This document shows, piece after piece, positions 16,817 to 25,425 of a stretch of 62,650 nt of DNA. Origin of the DNA: an uncultured Lachnospiraceae bacterium. GTDB lineage: Bacteria > Bacillota > Clostridia > Lachnospirales > Lachnospiraceae. The stretch spans positions 1-62,650 of the forward strand of contig CAJUJG010000010.1 of NCBI GenBank assembly GCA_910586715.1, in the 5' to 3' direction. The notes beneath the pieces were generated by a model. It had not been told where the DNA came from, searched no databases, and saw nothing but the letters and a program-made list of their open reading frames with translations. Positions within the stretch are counted from its first letter, which is position 1; every line of letters begins with the position of its first letter. A program made the position numbers and the translations under genes.

Positions 16817-18157
16817 ATGCAGATAAAACTACCTGAAAAAGTAAAACGAATCATAACGGAATTAGAAACAGCCGGTTACGAGGCGTATGCTGTTGGAGGG
16901 TGTGTGAGGGATTCTATACTTGGTAAAGAACCTGATGACTGGGATATTACAACATCGGCTTCACCTATGCAGATTAAAGCCGTTTTTAGGCGCACGATTG
17001 ATACGGGAATTCAGCATGGGACGGTGACTGTAATGCTTGATCATGAAAGTTTTGAAGTCACAACGTACCGTATTGACGGTGAATATGAGGACAGCCGTCA
17101 TCCAAAAGAAGTTGTTTTTACGGCGAGTCTTATGGAGGATTTAAAACGCAGGGACTTTACGATTAATGCGATGGCATACAATGAAAAGAGCGGGCTTATT
17201 GATATATTTGGCGGAATGGCTGATTTGGAAAACAAGGTCATTCGCTGTGTGGGAAATGCGAAGGAGCGTTTTGGCGAAGATGCGCTGCGTATGCTGCGTG
17301 CGGTGCGTTTTTCTGCACAACTTGGGTTTTTCATAGATACAGACACAGAGCGTGCCATAACAGAACTTGCACCGAATCTTGCAAAAATCAGCGCAGAGCG
17401 GATTCAGACAGAGCTTGTAAAGCTGTTATTGTCTCCTAATCCTGATTATATACGAAAAGCATATGAATTGGGAATTACAAAGATTGTGCTTCCTGAACTG
17501 GACAGGACGTTTGAAACGCTGCAGCATAATCCGCATCATATGTATACGGTAGGAGAACATCTGATGCACTGCCTGATTTATGTAAGCGCAGACAGATGTC
17601 TTAGAATCGCAGCGCTTTTACATGACATTGGAAAACCGGAGAGTAAAACGACGGACGCGGATGGAGTTGACCATTTTCACGGACATGTGGAAATTGGAGA
17701 AGCAATGGCGGACCAAATTTTAAGGCGTCTTAAGTTCGATAATGACACCATTACAAGGGTGAAAAGATATATCAGACATCATGACGACCAGATTCACTCC
17801 AATGAAAGGGCTGTACGCCGCAGTATGGGCAGAATCGGTGAGGAATATTTTCAGGGAGTGCTTGCGTTAAAGCGGGCGGATTGCCTTGCGCAGAGTATGT
17901 ATATGCGCAGGGAGAAATTGGAGGAGCTTGATAAAGTCGAGGAGCTTTACCGGGAGATTCTCAATCAGCAGCAATGTGTCTCGCTTAAAAATCTTGCAAT
18001 AAGCGGAAATGATTTGATTGCATTGGGAGTACCGCAGGGGAAAAAAATCGGTGAAATTTTATCGAAACTTTTGGAAGAAGTAATTGAGGATCCTTTATGT
18101 AACGAATATGGATATTTGCTTGAGAGAGCAAATATTTTTGTCAATGAAAATGAATAA
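16817..18157 (+). CDS. cca: tRNA CCA-adding enzyme / poly(A) polymerase family nucleotidyltransferase with HD domain
   Basis: About 446 aa. The N-terminal class II nucleotidyltransferase head has GGCVRDSILGKEPDDWDI, which supplies the two metal-binding Asp residues, and RRDFTINAMAY. The RFGEDALRMLRAVRF motif and the ERIQTELVKLL helix follow. An HD domain (LLHDIGKPE, then HFHGH and RHHDDQ) completes it, as in many Firmicute CCA enzymes. Start chosen at ATG 16817, because GTGGAGG sits 5 bases upstream and overlaps the possible GTG at 16805. The task is to repair or add the 3' CCA of tRNAs; the tRNA-Tyr at 48725 lacks an encoded CCA, so such an enzyme is needed. Confidence 0.93.
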   Translation: MQIKLPEKVKRIITELETAGYEAYAVGGCVRDSILGKEPDDWDITTSASPMQIKAVFRRTIDTGIQHGTVTVMLDHESFEVTTYRIDGEYEDSRHPKEVVFTASLMEDLKRRDFTINAMAYNEKSGLIDIFGGMADLENKVIRCVGNAKERFGEDALRMLRAVRFSAQLGFFIDTDTERAITELAPNLAKISAERIQTELVKLLLSPNPDYIRKAYELGITKIVLPELDRTFETLQHNPHHMYTVGEHLMHCLIYVSADRCLRIAALLHDIGKPESKTTDADGVDHFHGHVEIGEAMADQILRRLKFDNDTITRVKRYIRHHDDQIHSNERAVRRSMGRIGEEYFQGVLALKRADCLAQSMYMRREKLEELDKVEELYREILNQQQCVSLKNLAISGNDLIALGVPQGKKIGEILSKLLEEVIEDPLCNEYGYLLERANIFVNENE

Positions 18158-18218
18158 ATAAATCCCTTTCCACATATTTATAGAATACAGTTCTATAAAA
18201 GCGGAGGGGGATTTTTTA

Positions 18219-19196
18219 GTGAATGACAGGGCAGTAGGAGTATTAGAACAGTATGACGTAACCGTGTCACGCACATTTAAAGGCAGAGGAACGATTATTT
18301 GCGAAACGGACCAGGGAATGTGTGTATTAAAAGAATATAGAGGAAAATCGGAAAAGCTTGAGCTCTTAAATGGGTTGCAGGAAAAGCTTGCAGATAGCAT
18401 AAAAACGGATATGCTTGTCAGAAATAAAGAAGGCGGATTGTCTGTCAAGGACACAGATAACAGTACTTACATATTAAAAAGACAAATAGAAGGACGGGAA
18501 TGCAGCTATAAAAATGAAGATGATATTCAAAAAGCATTCAGCGTAATGGCAAAACTGCACTTAAAGATGACTGAAACGCAGGCAGTATATGAAATGCCGG
18601 TATTTTTTTATGGTGACCAGATGGAAAAGCACACGAAAGAGTGCCGCCGCGTAAAAAATTATTTGAATAAATTGAGAACGAAAACGGATTTCGAACGAAA
18701 ACTGTTAAAAGAATATGATTATTTTTTAAAAAAAGCGGAAGAAGTCACAACATCTGTGATGCTGGAATCAAAACCGGAATATGAGGCATATATCAAAAGC
18801 AACGGTTTTTACTGTCACGGAGATTTCCAGTACCATAATGTGATTTATGCAAAAGGACATGGAAGCCCATGTCTTATCAATTTTGAGCATTTTGTGCGGG
18901 ATACGGGAGCGTGTGATTTTTATCTTCTTTTTAGGAAAATATCAGAAAAAAACAACTGGTCAATTAATGCTGCTCAGGAAATGCTTGAAGCATATCAGGG
19001 CAGAAGGAAGCTGACGCCGATCGAGTGGCGTTCACTGCGGATGCGACTGGCATATCCTGAAAAATTTTGGAAAATTATTAATTTTTATTATAACTCACGA
19101 AAGTCATGGGTATCAGGCAGAAATTATGAAAAATTAGAAAGCCTGATTGCACAGGAACGGCAAAAAGAAAAGCTGATTGAAAAACTTTTTGATTGA
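18219..19196 (+). CDS. CotS-like spore-coat-associated kinase-fold protein
   Basis: A 325-aa protein of the CotS/CotI family, which has an aminoglycoside-phosphotransferase fold. Seen: a Lys in CVLKEYRG where the ATP-binding Lys would be, YILKRQIEGREC, and a catalytic-loop-like CHGDFQYHNVIY (HGD..xxN) followed by LINFEH, where the usual DxD position reads NFE. GTG start at 18219 with RBS GGAGGGGG 8 bases upstream. CotS-family proteins are known from spore coats; a sporulation role is inferred. The changed metal-binding Asp suggests altered activity. Confidence 0.75.
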   Translation: MNDRAVGVLEQYDVTVSRTFKGRGTIICETDQGMCVLKEYRGKSEKLELLNGLQEKLADSIKTDMLVRNKEGGLSVKDTDNSTYILKRQIEGRECSYKNEDDIQKAFSVMAKLHLKMTETQAVYEMPVFFYGDQMEKHTKECRRVKNYLNKLRTKTDFERKLLKEYDYFLKKAEEVTTSVMLESKPEYEAYIKSNGFYCHGDFQYHNVIYAKGHGSPCLINFEHFVRDTGACDFYLLFRKISEKNNWSINAAQEMLEAYQGRRKLTPIEWRSLRMRLAYPEKFWKIINFYYNSRKSWVSGRNYEKLESLIAQERQKEKLIEKLFD

Positions 19197-19221
19197 TAAA
19201 ACAGCGTGTTCGTACTATAAT
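19193..19221 (+). promoter_or_regulatory. Sigma-A promoter of the PEGA lipoprotein gene
   Basis: TTGATA (19193-19198) and TATAAT (19216-19221) are 17 bp apart. The -35 box overlaps the stop codon of the preceding CotS-like gene. Confidence 0.75.
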
Positions 19222-19268
19222 AGTTTACATAAGATTAAAAGCTATGGGAAAGGAGTATAGCAGGATAC

Positions 19269-20723
19269 ATGCTTGATAAAAAGATAACAAAAATAAAATA
19301 CATTGCAGCGCTTGCTGTTTTGATGCTTGCAATCGGGGGTTGTGCAATGCCGGCAGACAACGTTAACGGGACAAATCAGGAGATACAGGAAAATGTGAAA
19401 ACGCCCAATATCTACGATTCAGAAGATGCGGCTGTGGTAGTCGGGAAAAATACGCAGGAAGGCACAATACAGCTTCAGAATATTGCTACCGCAAAGCGTT
19501 ATACTTTAAATTATAATGGAACAACAAGGGTTTTTGATAAAAATGATGTCGCACTTTCCATGCAGCAGCTCAAAGAAGGAAGTGTGGTAACGGTGCGCTT
19601 TTACAGACCGGATAAAACGCTTTCTTATATTAAGGAAAATGCGGATGCATTAAATATTCCCAATTTGTCCGATTACGAGCTTGACCTGCAAAACGGCAAG
19701 ATAACGGTTGGTGCGAATACATATCTTTTGAACAGTAATGTCGTTGTCATTTCAGATGGAAAGGAGACGGAACCGTGGGAACTGAACGCAATGGATGTCA
19801 TAAGCGTTTGGGGGTATCAGGATAGAATTTATGGAATTTATGTAGAAAAAGGGCATGGCTATCTGCGGCTGCAGAATGAGGATTATTTTGTAAATGGATG
19901 GGTTGACGTGGGCGACAAGGTTATCCGAAAAATTGAGGAAGATATGCTTTTGGTTGTGCCCGAGGGAACCTTTCAGGCGATGGTAAGCCATAAGGGCAGC
20001 AGTGCCATGCAGGAGATTACCTTTGCGCGCAATGAGGAAATGGTTTGGGACCTGAGCAGTGTTGAGATTACGGTTGTTCAGACAGGAAAAATCATATTTA
20101 CACTGACTCCTGCCACGGCAAAAATGGCTATTGATGGGCGTGAGGTCAATACTTCAAAGCCTGTGGAGCTGACATACGGTTTACATTCAATGCGCATTAC
20201 TGCGGAAGGATACGATACGGTAACACAGTATATTAAGGTGGCGGAACCGTCGGCGAATATCAGCGTGGAGATGGAAAAGAGCAGCGATCCGGAGAGTGAA
20301 GAACAGGCATCCGAACCGGAGAAGAAGCCAAAGGAGGACGAGCAGGAAGAAACTCCTGTGGGCAAAAAATATGCATTGAATACGTCGGATGACGAAGAAG
20401 ATAAGGATGATGAAGAAGATAAGGAGGATGAAAAAGAGAGCGAGGAGGACAGCAGCGAGAAGAAAAACAATGAAGATCCCGAAGACATTGTGTCCGCAAG
20501 TGATAAATATAAAGTATATATTGATGCGCCTGAAGGTGTGGAAGCGTATTTAAACGGCAGTTATATCGGAATTACGCCGGTTGATTTTCCTAAAACGGCA
20601 GGCAATTATGTCGTGACGCTTCGAAAAAACGGATACCAAACGAGAAGTTATACTTTGCAGATCGACAGTGAGAAAAAAGACGTAAACTATTCCTTTACGG
20701 AGTTGGTGGAGTCAGACGAATAA
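19269..20723 (+). CDS. Lipoprotein with two PEGA domains and an acidic linker
   Basis: 484 aa. A lipobox (LMLAIGGCA) near residue 26 marks a membrane-anchored lipoprotein. The middle is beta-rich and unrecognised. A first PEGA domain (about 270-335, ..AKMAIDGREVNTSKPVEL.YG.HSMRITAEGYD) and a second C-terminal one (about 415-480, ..VEAYLNGSYIGITPVDFPKTAGNYVVTLRKNGYQ) flank a strongly acidic Asp/Glu/Lys linker (about 340-405). PEGA domains are often found on cell-surface proteins; the ligand is unknown. It has its own promoter and is followed by hup. Confidence 0.75.
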   Translation: MLDKKITKIKYIAALAVLMLAIGGCAMPADNVNGTNQEIQENVKTPNIYDSEDAAVVVGKNTQEGTIQLQNIATAKRYTLNYNGTTRVFDKNDVALSMQQLKEGSVVTVRFYRPDKTLSYIKENADALNIPNLSDYELDLQNGKITVGANTYLLNSNVVVISDGKETEPWELNAMDVISVWGYQDRIYGIYVEKGHGYLRLQNEDYFVNGWVDVGDKVIRKIEEDMLLVVPEGTFQAMVSHKGSSAMQEITFARNEEMVWDLSSVEITVVQTGKIIFTLTPATAKMAIDGREVNTSKPVELTYGLHSMRITAEGYDTVTQYIKVAEPSANISVEMEKSSDPESEEQASEPEKKPKEDEQEETPVGKKYALNTSDDEEDKDDEEDKEDEKESEEDSSEKKNNEDPEDIVSASDKYKVYIDAPEGVEAYLNGSYIGITPVDFPKTAGNYVVTLRKNGYQTRSYTLQIDSEKKDVNYSFTELVESDE

Positions 20724-20751
20724 AAAAGCGGTAAAAAATGGGCATTTATCC

Positions 20752-20780
20752 TTGACAAAAGGAAACTTTTCACCTATAAA
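20752..20780 (+). promoter_or_regulatory. Consensus sigma-A promoter of hup-rqcP
   Basis: TTGACA (20752-20757), 17 bp, TATAAA (20775-20780). This near-perfect promoter fits strong expression of the abundant HU protein. Confidence 0.88.
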
Positions 20781-20860
20781 TAGATATAGGCGTGTGATAC
20801 GCGCAAAATAAGCATTGAAGGTTATTTTATCTTACAAAAACCAAGAGGAGGAGTTCAACA

Positions 20861-21136
20861 ATGAACAAAACAGAATTAGTAGCAGCAATTGCTGAGCAGG
20901 CAGAGATGACAAAGAAGGATGCAGAGAAGGCTTTGACAGCATTTACTGAGGTCGTTACAAAAGAATTAAAGAAGGGTGAGAAGATTCAGCTTGTTGGATT
21001 TGGTACATTTGAAGTAGCAGAAAGAGCAGCTAGAGAGGGCAGAAATCCTCAGACAGGCGCAACAATGAAGATTGCGGCATCAAAAGCACCGAAGTTTAAG
21101 CCCGGCAAGGCATTAAAGGATGAGGTAAACAGATAA
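20861..21136 (+). CDS. hup: DNA-binding protein HU
   Basis: 91 aa, full length for HU. Seen: MNKTELVAAIAEQAEMTKKDAEKAL at the N-terminus, GFGTFEVAERAAREGRNPQTG (the DNA-wrapping arm) and the basic C-terminus. Binds and bends DNA, compacting the nucleoid. RBS AGGAGGAG precedes the ATG. The S4-domain gene starts 1 base after its stop codon. Confidence 0.95.
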   Translation: MNKTELVAAIAEQAEMTKKDAEKALTAFTEVVTKELKKGEKIQLVGFGTFEVAERAAREGRNPQTGATMKIAASKAPKFKPGKALKDEVNR

Positions 21137-21137
21137 A

Positions 21138-21377
21138 TTGCGGTTAGATAAATATTTGAAGGTATCACGCCTGATTAAGCGCCGCACTGTGGCAAACGAG
21201 GCGTGTGATGCAGGCAGGGTATTGATTAATGATAAACCTGCAAAGGCATCTGCAAACGTGAAGGTTGGAGATATTTTAACCATTCAGTTTGGAAATAAGA
21301 ATGTAAAGGTAGAAATCCTCGACGTGCAGGAGACTGTAAAGAAGGATGAGGCCAAAGAGCTTTTTAAGTATATCTAG
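21138..21377 (+). CDS. rqcP: S4-domain RNA-binding protein of ribosome quality control
   Basis: 79 aa. A single S4 domain (MRLDKYLKVSRLIKRRTVANEACDAGRVLINDK) and the gene order hup-here-yabP identify the YabO/RqcP type, which helps RqcH add alanine tails on stalled 50S subunits. The start is TTG at 21138, one base after the hup stop; the hup 3' end supplies GAGG as ribosome site. Co-transcribed with hup. A large hairpin separates it from yabP. Confidence 0.88.
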   Translation: MRLDKYLKVSRLIKRRTVANEACDAGRVLINDKPAKASANVKVGDILTIQFGNKNVKVEILDVQETVKKDEAKELFKYI

Positions 21378-21385
21378 TCATACGG

Positions 21386-21427
21386 GCGCCCCTTTTCTCA
21401 TATACTAAAATATGAGGAGAGGGGTGC
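21386..21427 (+). promoter_or_regulatory. 18-bp hairpin between rqcP and yabP that covers the yabP ribosome site
   Basis: Bases 21386-21403 pair with 21410-21427 over 18 bp (three G-T pairs) around a 6-base loop. The 3' arm contains GAGGAGAGGGG, the only good ribosome site for yabP (ATG 21435), and is followed by TTGTTTTA. It could be a terminator ending the hup-rqcP message, an RBS-masking element, or both. Confidence 0.7.
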
Positions 21428-21434
21428 TTGTTTT

Positions 21435-21731
21435 ATGCTCAATACCGGTTCGGAAAATTTCAATGTTGGGAAACACAGATTTAGTCTTGAACAGCGTCGC
21501 GATTGTAAGATAACTGGAGTAATTGACATTCACGCATTTGATGAAAACAGTATTTTAATGGAAACTGTGGACGGAATGCTGATAATCAAAGGCAACGGAC
21601 TGCATGTCAGTCGTCTCAATCTTGAGAAGGGAGAGGCAGATGTGGACGGAAAGGTAGATTCTCTTGCGTATTCTGATAAAAACACGCTTGCCAAAAAGGG
21701 AGAGGGTCTTCTGACACGTTTGTTTAGCTGA
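21435..21731 (+). CDS. yabP: Sporulation protein YabP
   Basis: 98 aa, typical length. The family's central motif region is seen in DCKITGVIDIHAFDENSILMETVDGMLIIKGNGLHVSRLNLEKGE. YabP works with YabQ in spore cortex formation in Bacillus. Its stop codon overlaps the yabQ start (ATGA). Expression is probably separate from hup-rqcP because of the hairpin at 21386. Confidence 0.9.
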   Translation: MLNTGSENFNVGKHRFSLEQRRDCKITGVIDIHAFDENSILMETVDGMLIIKGNGLHVSRLNLEKGEADVDGKVDSLAYSDKNTLAKKGEGLLTRLFS

Positions 21732-22303
21732 TGAGTAAAAATATTATTGCAGATTTGGACTTGTGGGTTATTTCGATAGCGACAGGCGTCGGTATGGCAT
21801 TCGCTTATGATTTGATTCGTCTTTTCCGGCGGCTTGTGCGACATGGGCGCTTTGCAATAGACATAGAAGATCTGCTTTACTGGACAGCTTGTTTTTTCAC
21901 AAGTTTTATTATTTTATATTACAGTAATAATGGAATGATACGTTTTGTTGCAGTTTTAGGAGCAGCTATTGGAATGCTGCTTTATAATGTGTCAATGGGC
22001 AGAATTTTTGTAAAATTCAGTTATTTTCTGATAAATAAAACAATAGGAAGCGCGGTTCGGTTTTTGTGCAGAATTATCAAGAGGCTACATAAAATTGCGG
22101 TTTCTGTAAACCGCAGAAATAGGGAATTTTTAAAAAGTGTTGGAATATTTAACAAAATTCAAAAAATTCATCAATACCGGTTGACGAGTAATGCGATTCA
22201 GCATAAAATGGATATAAATGGTGATAAAAAAGGGGAAAGGAGTAAGTCTCATGGCAAAAAGCGCATCAAGAAAAAGAAAGACGCCGGAATTCCGACGCGT
22301 TAA
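21731..22303 (+). CDS. yabQ: Spore cortex protein YabQ
   Basis: 190 aa. Four or so hydrophobic stretches in the first 115 residues (from LWVISIATGVGMAFAYDLI on) mark the YabQ membrane domain; a basic tail follows. In Bacillus YabQ sits in the outer forespore membrane and is needed for cortex assembly. The start overlaps the yabP stop, and the last 53 nt overlap the divIC coding region in another frame. Confidence 0.88.
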   Translation: MSKNIIADLDLWVISIATGVGMAFAYDLIRLFRRLVRHGRFAIDIEDLLYWTACFFTSFIILYYSNNGMIRFVAVLGAAIGMLLYNVSMGRIFVKFSYFLINKTIGSAVRFLCRIIKRLHKIAVSVNRRNREFLKSVGIFNKIQKIHQYRLTSNAIQHKMDINGDKKGERSKSHGKKRIKKKKDAGIPTR

Positions 22304-22580
22304 AAATGAGAACCTCCTTGGCATGACAGCAGCGATGCTTGCAATTGTGATCATGACATTTGTAGTCGGCATTAATTCTGTTTCCCTGAAAGAAAAAGAA
22401 GCAAAGTACGCAGCGCGCGAGGAAGAGCTGCAGCACTTGATTGAACTTGAAGAGGCAAGAAGCGAAGAACTTGTGAATTTTGAGCGATACACAAAGACCA
22501 AGAAATATGTAGAGGAAGTGGCGAAGGATAAACTGGGGCTTGTATATGAACATGAAATCATTTTTCAGGAAGTAGATTAA
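22251..22580 (+). CDS. divIC: Cell-division protein of the DivIC/FtsB family
   Basis: 109 aa. A basic N-terminus is followed by one membrane span (LLGMTAAMLAIVIMTFVVGI), a coiled coil (SLKEKEAKYAAREEELQHLIELEEARSEEL) and the short conserved end KKYVEEVAKDKLGLVYEHEIIF. Part of the DivIB-DivIC-FtsL divisome complex. Start chosen at ATG 22251 because AAAGGAG lies 8 bases upstream; an in-frame ATG at 22218 has no such site. It begins inside yabQ. A hairpin terminator overlaps its stop codon. Confidence 0.88.
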   Translation: MAKSASRKRKTPEFRRVKNENLLGMTAAMLAIVIMTFVVGINSVSLKEKEAKYAAREEELQHLIELEEARSEELVNFERYTKTKKYVEEVAKDKLGLVYEHEIIFQEVD

Positions 22581-22605
22581 AAGAGCATTTAAAGAATGCT
22601 CTTTT
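22579..22605 (+). terminator. Terminator after divIC
   Basis: AAAAGAGCATT / AATGCTCTTTT form an 11-bp perfect stem with a 5-base loop. It starts within the divIC stop codon and is followed by GCCATTTTTTG. Confidence 0.75.
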
Positions 22606-22715
22606 GCCATTTTTTGTCAATAAAAAAACGGTGCTTTTGTCTTTGATTTGACAAAAAAGTTATTATGTAACCCTTTATACTCTTGTATTATAAAAAACAA
22701 GAGGAGCACAGGGGT

Positions 22716-23915
22716 ATGAAAACAAATTCAGCAGAAAATAAATCACTGTTTACGGGATATAGCAGAAAAAAGCTGTATTGCCTGGCGGAAACATATGAAG
22801 AACTGGCAAAGTTTTATCGTAGCAGACAGGATTGCTCAAGCATGTTTGCGGATAAGGACTCTTTAGACAGGAGGGATGTTCTCTTCCGCAATGAACTTCG
22901 TGAAACAAATCAGGTTTTTGCGAATCATTTGGAGGAAGTTTCCGAGGCGTTTTTGGAAGTGGCAGATACGGTTGTACAGATAAGCATGCCGCTTGAACAT
23001 AAAAAAAAGGCATTGGTACAGCATCTCAAAAAGCATGGAATACAGGCAAGAGAGCTTATTTTTATTGAGGGCGGAGCGTCACGGCGTATCAGCATGGAGG
23101 CGCGTTCGCTAATCAGGAGGGAAATACCTGCGGACGAGCTTGCCGGTCTTTTATCTGTGTATTTTAACAGACGTCTCATGCCGGCGCTTGACAGTGCTGT
23201 TTTACTTGGCAGAGGATATAATCTGTTTATCTTTGAAGATGAGCCGAGTTATAGTGTGTTGAGCGCGGTATCAAGAGCGGTGAAAGAAGACGAGAAAATT
23301 TCAGGTGACAATTTCTCGGTTGAGGAGTACAGTCAAAATCAAATGGCTGCGATGATTTCGGACGGGATGGGAAGCGGTGAGCAGGCGTGCCATGACAGCC
23401 GCTGCGTAATTGAGTTTATGGAAAAATTTATGGAGGCAGGTTTTTCTAAGGAGAAGGCTCTCATGATGCTAAACGGTGCGCTTTTTTCACAAAATCCGGG
23501 AGGCAGCCTTACCACGCTTGATCTTTGCAGCATAGATCTTTTGAGCGGCGAAGCGGACTTTATCAAAGTAGGAGCTGCGGCGAGCTTTTTGAAACGTGGG
23601 ATGAGTGTGGAAGAAATTGCGACTGACACATTACCGCTTGGCAGTGTGGAAGAGATTAATTCCATGCAGCTTATGATACAGCTTTGTGATGCAGATATGC
23701 TTCTTATGGTTTCTGATGGTGTAGTAGACGCGTTTGGTGAGTTTGGAATAAGAAGGATTAAGGACATTATTGCAAAGACGAATTATGTAAACCCGAAGGA
23801 ATTTTCCGATTATTTGCTAAAGTGCGCAATCGGTTGTCAAGGAGGGCATATACGTGATGACATGACAGTGGTTGCGATGTATATTAATAAAAGCAATGAT
23901 TTTGTGGGCAGTTAA
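22716..23915 (+). CDS. spoIIE: Short, soluble SpoIIE-type PP2C phosphatase
   Basis: 399 aa, about half the length of Bacillus SpoIIE (827 aa). There is no run of membrane spans. An alpha-helical N-terminal half leads to the SpoIIE PP2C domain: SAVSRAVKEDEKISGDNFS, MISDGMGSG (metal-binding Asp), GGSLTTLDLCSIDLLSGEADFIKVGAA, VSDGVVDAFG and RDDMTVV. In Bacillus this phosphatase dephosphorylates SpoIIAA to activate sigma-F; the position between divIC and tilS matches Bacillus. Start at ATG 22716 rather than the upstream TTG. Upstream, TTGACA (22648) and TATACT (22676) are 22 bp apart, too wide for a normal promoter. Confidence 0.8.
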   Translation: MKTNSAENKSLFTGYSRKKLYCLAETYEELAKFYRSRQDCSSMFADKDSLDRRDVLFRNELRETNQVFANHLEEVSEAFLEVADTVVQISMPLEHKKKALVQHLKKHGIQARELIFIEGGASRRISMEARSLIRREIPADELAGLLSVYFNRRLMPALDSAVLLGRGYNLFIFEDEPSYSVLSAVSRAVKEDEKISGDNFSVEEYSQNQMAAMISDGMGSGEQACHDSRCVIEFMEKFMEAGFSKEKALMMLNGALFSQNPGGSLTTLDLCSIDLLSGEADFIKVGAAASFLKRGMSVEEIATDTLPLGSVEEINSMQLMIQLCDADMLLMVSDGVVDAFGEFGIRRIKDIIAKTNYVNPKEFSDYLLKCAIGCQGGHIRDDMTVVAMYINKSNDFVGS

Positions 23916-23947
23916 ACGAGTTACAGACTACAGGAGAAGAATTACAA

Positions 23948-25414
23948 ATGATTCAAAGAAAAGTATTGGAGTATGTGAAAACATTCCATATGCTGGAAAA
24001 GGAAGATTATGTGGTTGCAGGTGTGTCAGGCGGAGCAGATTCTGTATGCCTTCTTTTCATGCTGTGCGAATTGAAAAAAGAAATACCCATAGAAATACAT
24101 GTGGTGCACGTTAACCATATGATACGGGAGGATGCCGGTGCGGATGCGGCATATGTGGAGACTTTATGTGAAAGGTTTAACATACCGTTTTCGCTTGTGG
24201 AATGTGATGTCGGGGCGCTTGCAAAAAAGCAGCATATTTCCACGGAAGAGGCAGGACGCAATGTCCGATATGAAGCATTTAACCGTATGTTGACGTTGCA
24301 TGGGAATCAAAGAAACGGTAAAATTGCCATTGCACACAATAAAAATGACTGCTGCGAAACATTTCTTTTTCATCTTTTTAGGGGTAGTTCTTTAAAAGGG
24401 CTTTCGGGAATACAGCCTGTGCAAAATAGGATAATCCGTCCGCTTCTGTGTCTTGAACGATGTGAAATTGAGGAATTTTTGGATAAAAACGGAATAAAAT
24501 ATTGTATAGACAGTACCAATTTGGAAGATAATTATACAAGAAATAAAATCAGGCACCACATCCTTAAAACAGCGGTGCAGGAGATTAATACTGCTGCGGT
24601 TTCCCATATTTATGAGGCGTGCAGGAAAGCAGATGAAGCATATCTGTTCATGGACGATATGGTTAAGAACGCTTATACAGCATATGTTTCTGAGCAAGAG
24701 CAGAATGGTATCTTTGGTCTGCATATTGCCCGGGAATGTTTTGGCGTGCTTCATCCGACAATACAAGGATATGTCATTATAAAAGCGCTTGAAGCTGTAG
24801 CAGGAAGCAGAAAAGATTTAAGCGCAGTGCACATTGAGCAGATGAAACAGCTGTCTGACAGGCAGTGCGGCAGGGAAATTAATTTACCATATCAGATTTG
24901 TGCCAGACGTGATTATACTGGCGTTTTTGTATACAAAGTAAATGAGTGCAGACCAAAACAGGTGCGGGAGTATATTGTATCGGATGCGGATAGAGAATGT
25001 CTTTTATGCGGAGAGTGTATCGAGGTACAATTAGATAATGAAAAAATACTTAAACTTTCTATAAAAAAGGCGGACTTTAAAGACAATACGAAAAATATTC
25101 CGCAAAAAAAGTATACGAAATGGCTTGATTATGATAAAATAAAGAATAGTATTGTCATAAGAACGCGAAAAGCTGGAGACTATCTTACGATTGATATGCC
25201 GGATGGGCAAATTCACAAAAAAACCTTAAAGTCATATTTTATAGACAGTAAAGTTCCAAAACAACAGCGTGACGTAATCTGCCTTGTGGCTGAGAAAAGT
25301 CATGTTTTATGGATTGTGGAAGGGCGCATCAGCAGCTTTTATAAAGTAAGCGGCGATACAAAACAAATTTTAGAACTTTGTCTGATAAGGGAAAGTAAGA
25401 AACAGAAAGGATGA
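23948..25414 (+). CDS. tilS: tRNA(Ile)-lysidine synthase
   Basis: 488 aa. The PP-loop ATP-pyrophosphatase motif SGGADS (about residue 28-33) is followed by VHVNHMIREDAGADAAYVE, the TilS N-terminal signature, then the GRNVRYEAF and AHNKNDCCETFLFHLFRGSSLKGL segments. A C-terminal domain (DYLTIDMPDGQIHKKTLKSYFIDSKVPKQQRDVICLV) is of the TilS type. It turns C34 of the tRNA-Ile CAU anticodon into lysidine so that AUA is read as Ile. It follows spoIIE by 32 bases, and its stop region overlaps a possible hpt start. Confidence 0.93.
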   Translation: MIQRKVLEYVKTFHMLEKEDYVVAGVSGGADSVCLLFMLCELKKEIPIEIHVVHVNHMIREDAGADAAYVETLCERFNIPFSLVECDVGALAKKQHISTEEAGRNVRYEAFNRMLTLHGNQRNGKIAIAHNKNDCCETFLFHLFRGSSLKGLSGIQPVQNRIIRPLLCLERCEIEEFLDKNGIKYCIDSTNLEDNYTRNKIRHHILKTAVQEINTAAVSHIYEACRKADEAYLFMDDMVKNAYTAYVSEQEQNGIFGLHIARECFGVLHPTIQGYVIIKALEAVAGSRKDLSAVHIEQMKQLSDRQCGREINLPYQICARRDYTGVFVYKVNECRPKQVREYIVSDADRECLLCGECIEVQLDNEKILKLSIKKADFKDNTKNIPQKKYTKWLDYDKIKNSIVIRTRKAGDYLTIDMPDGQIHKKTLKSYFIDSKVPKQQRDVICLVAEKSHVLWIVEGRISSFYKVSGDTKQILELCLIRESKKQKG

Positions 25415-25425
25415 AGGTATTAGAA

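Noticed and set aside
22648..22681. TTGACA...TATACT as spoIIE promoter
   Set aside because: The spacing of 22 bp is too wide for sigma-A, and no clear sporulation-sigma boxes were identified.
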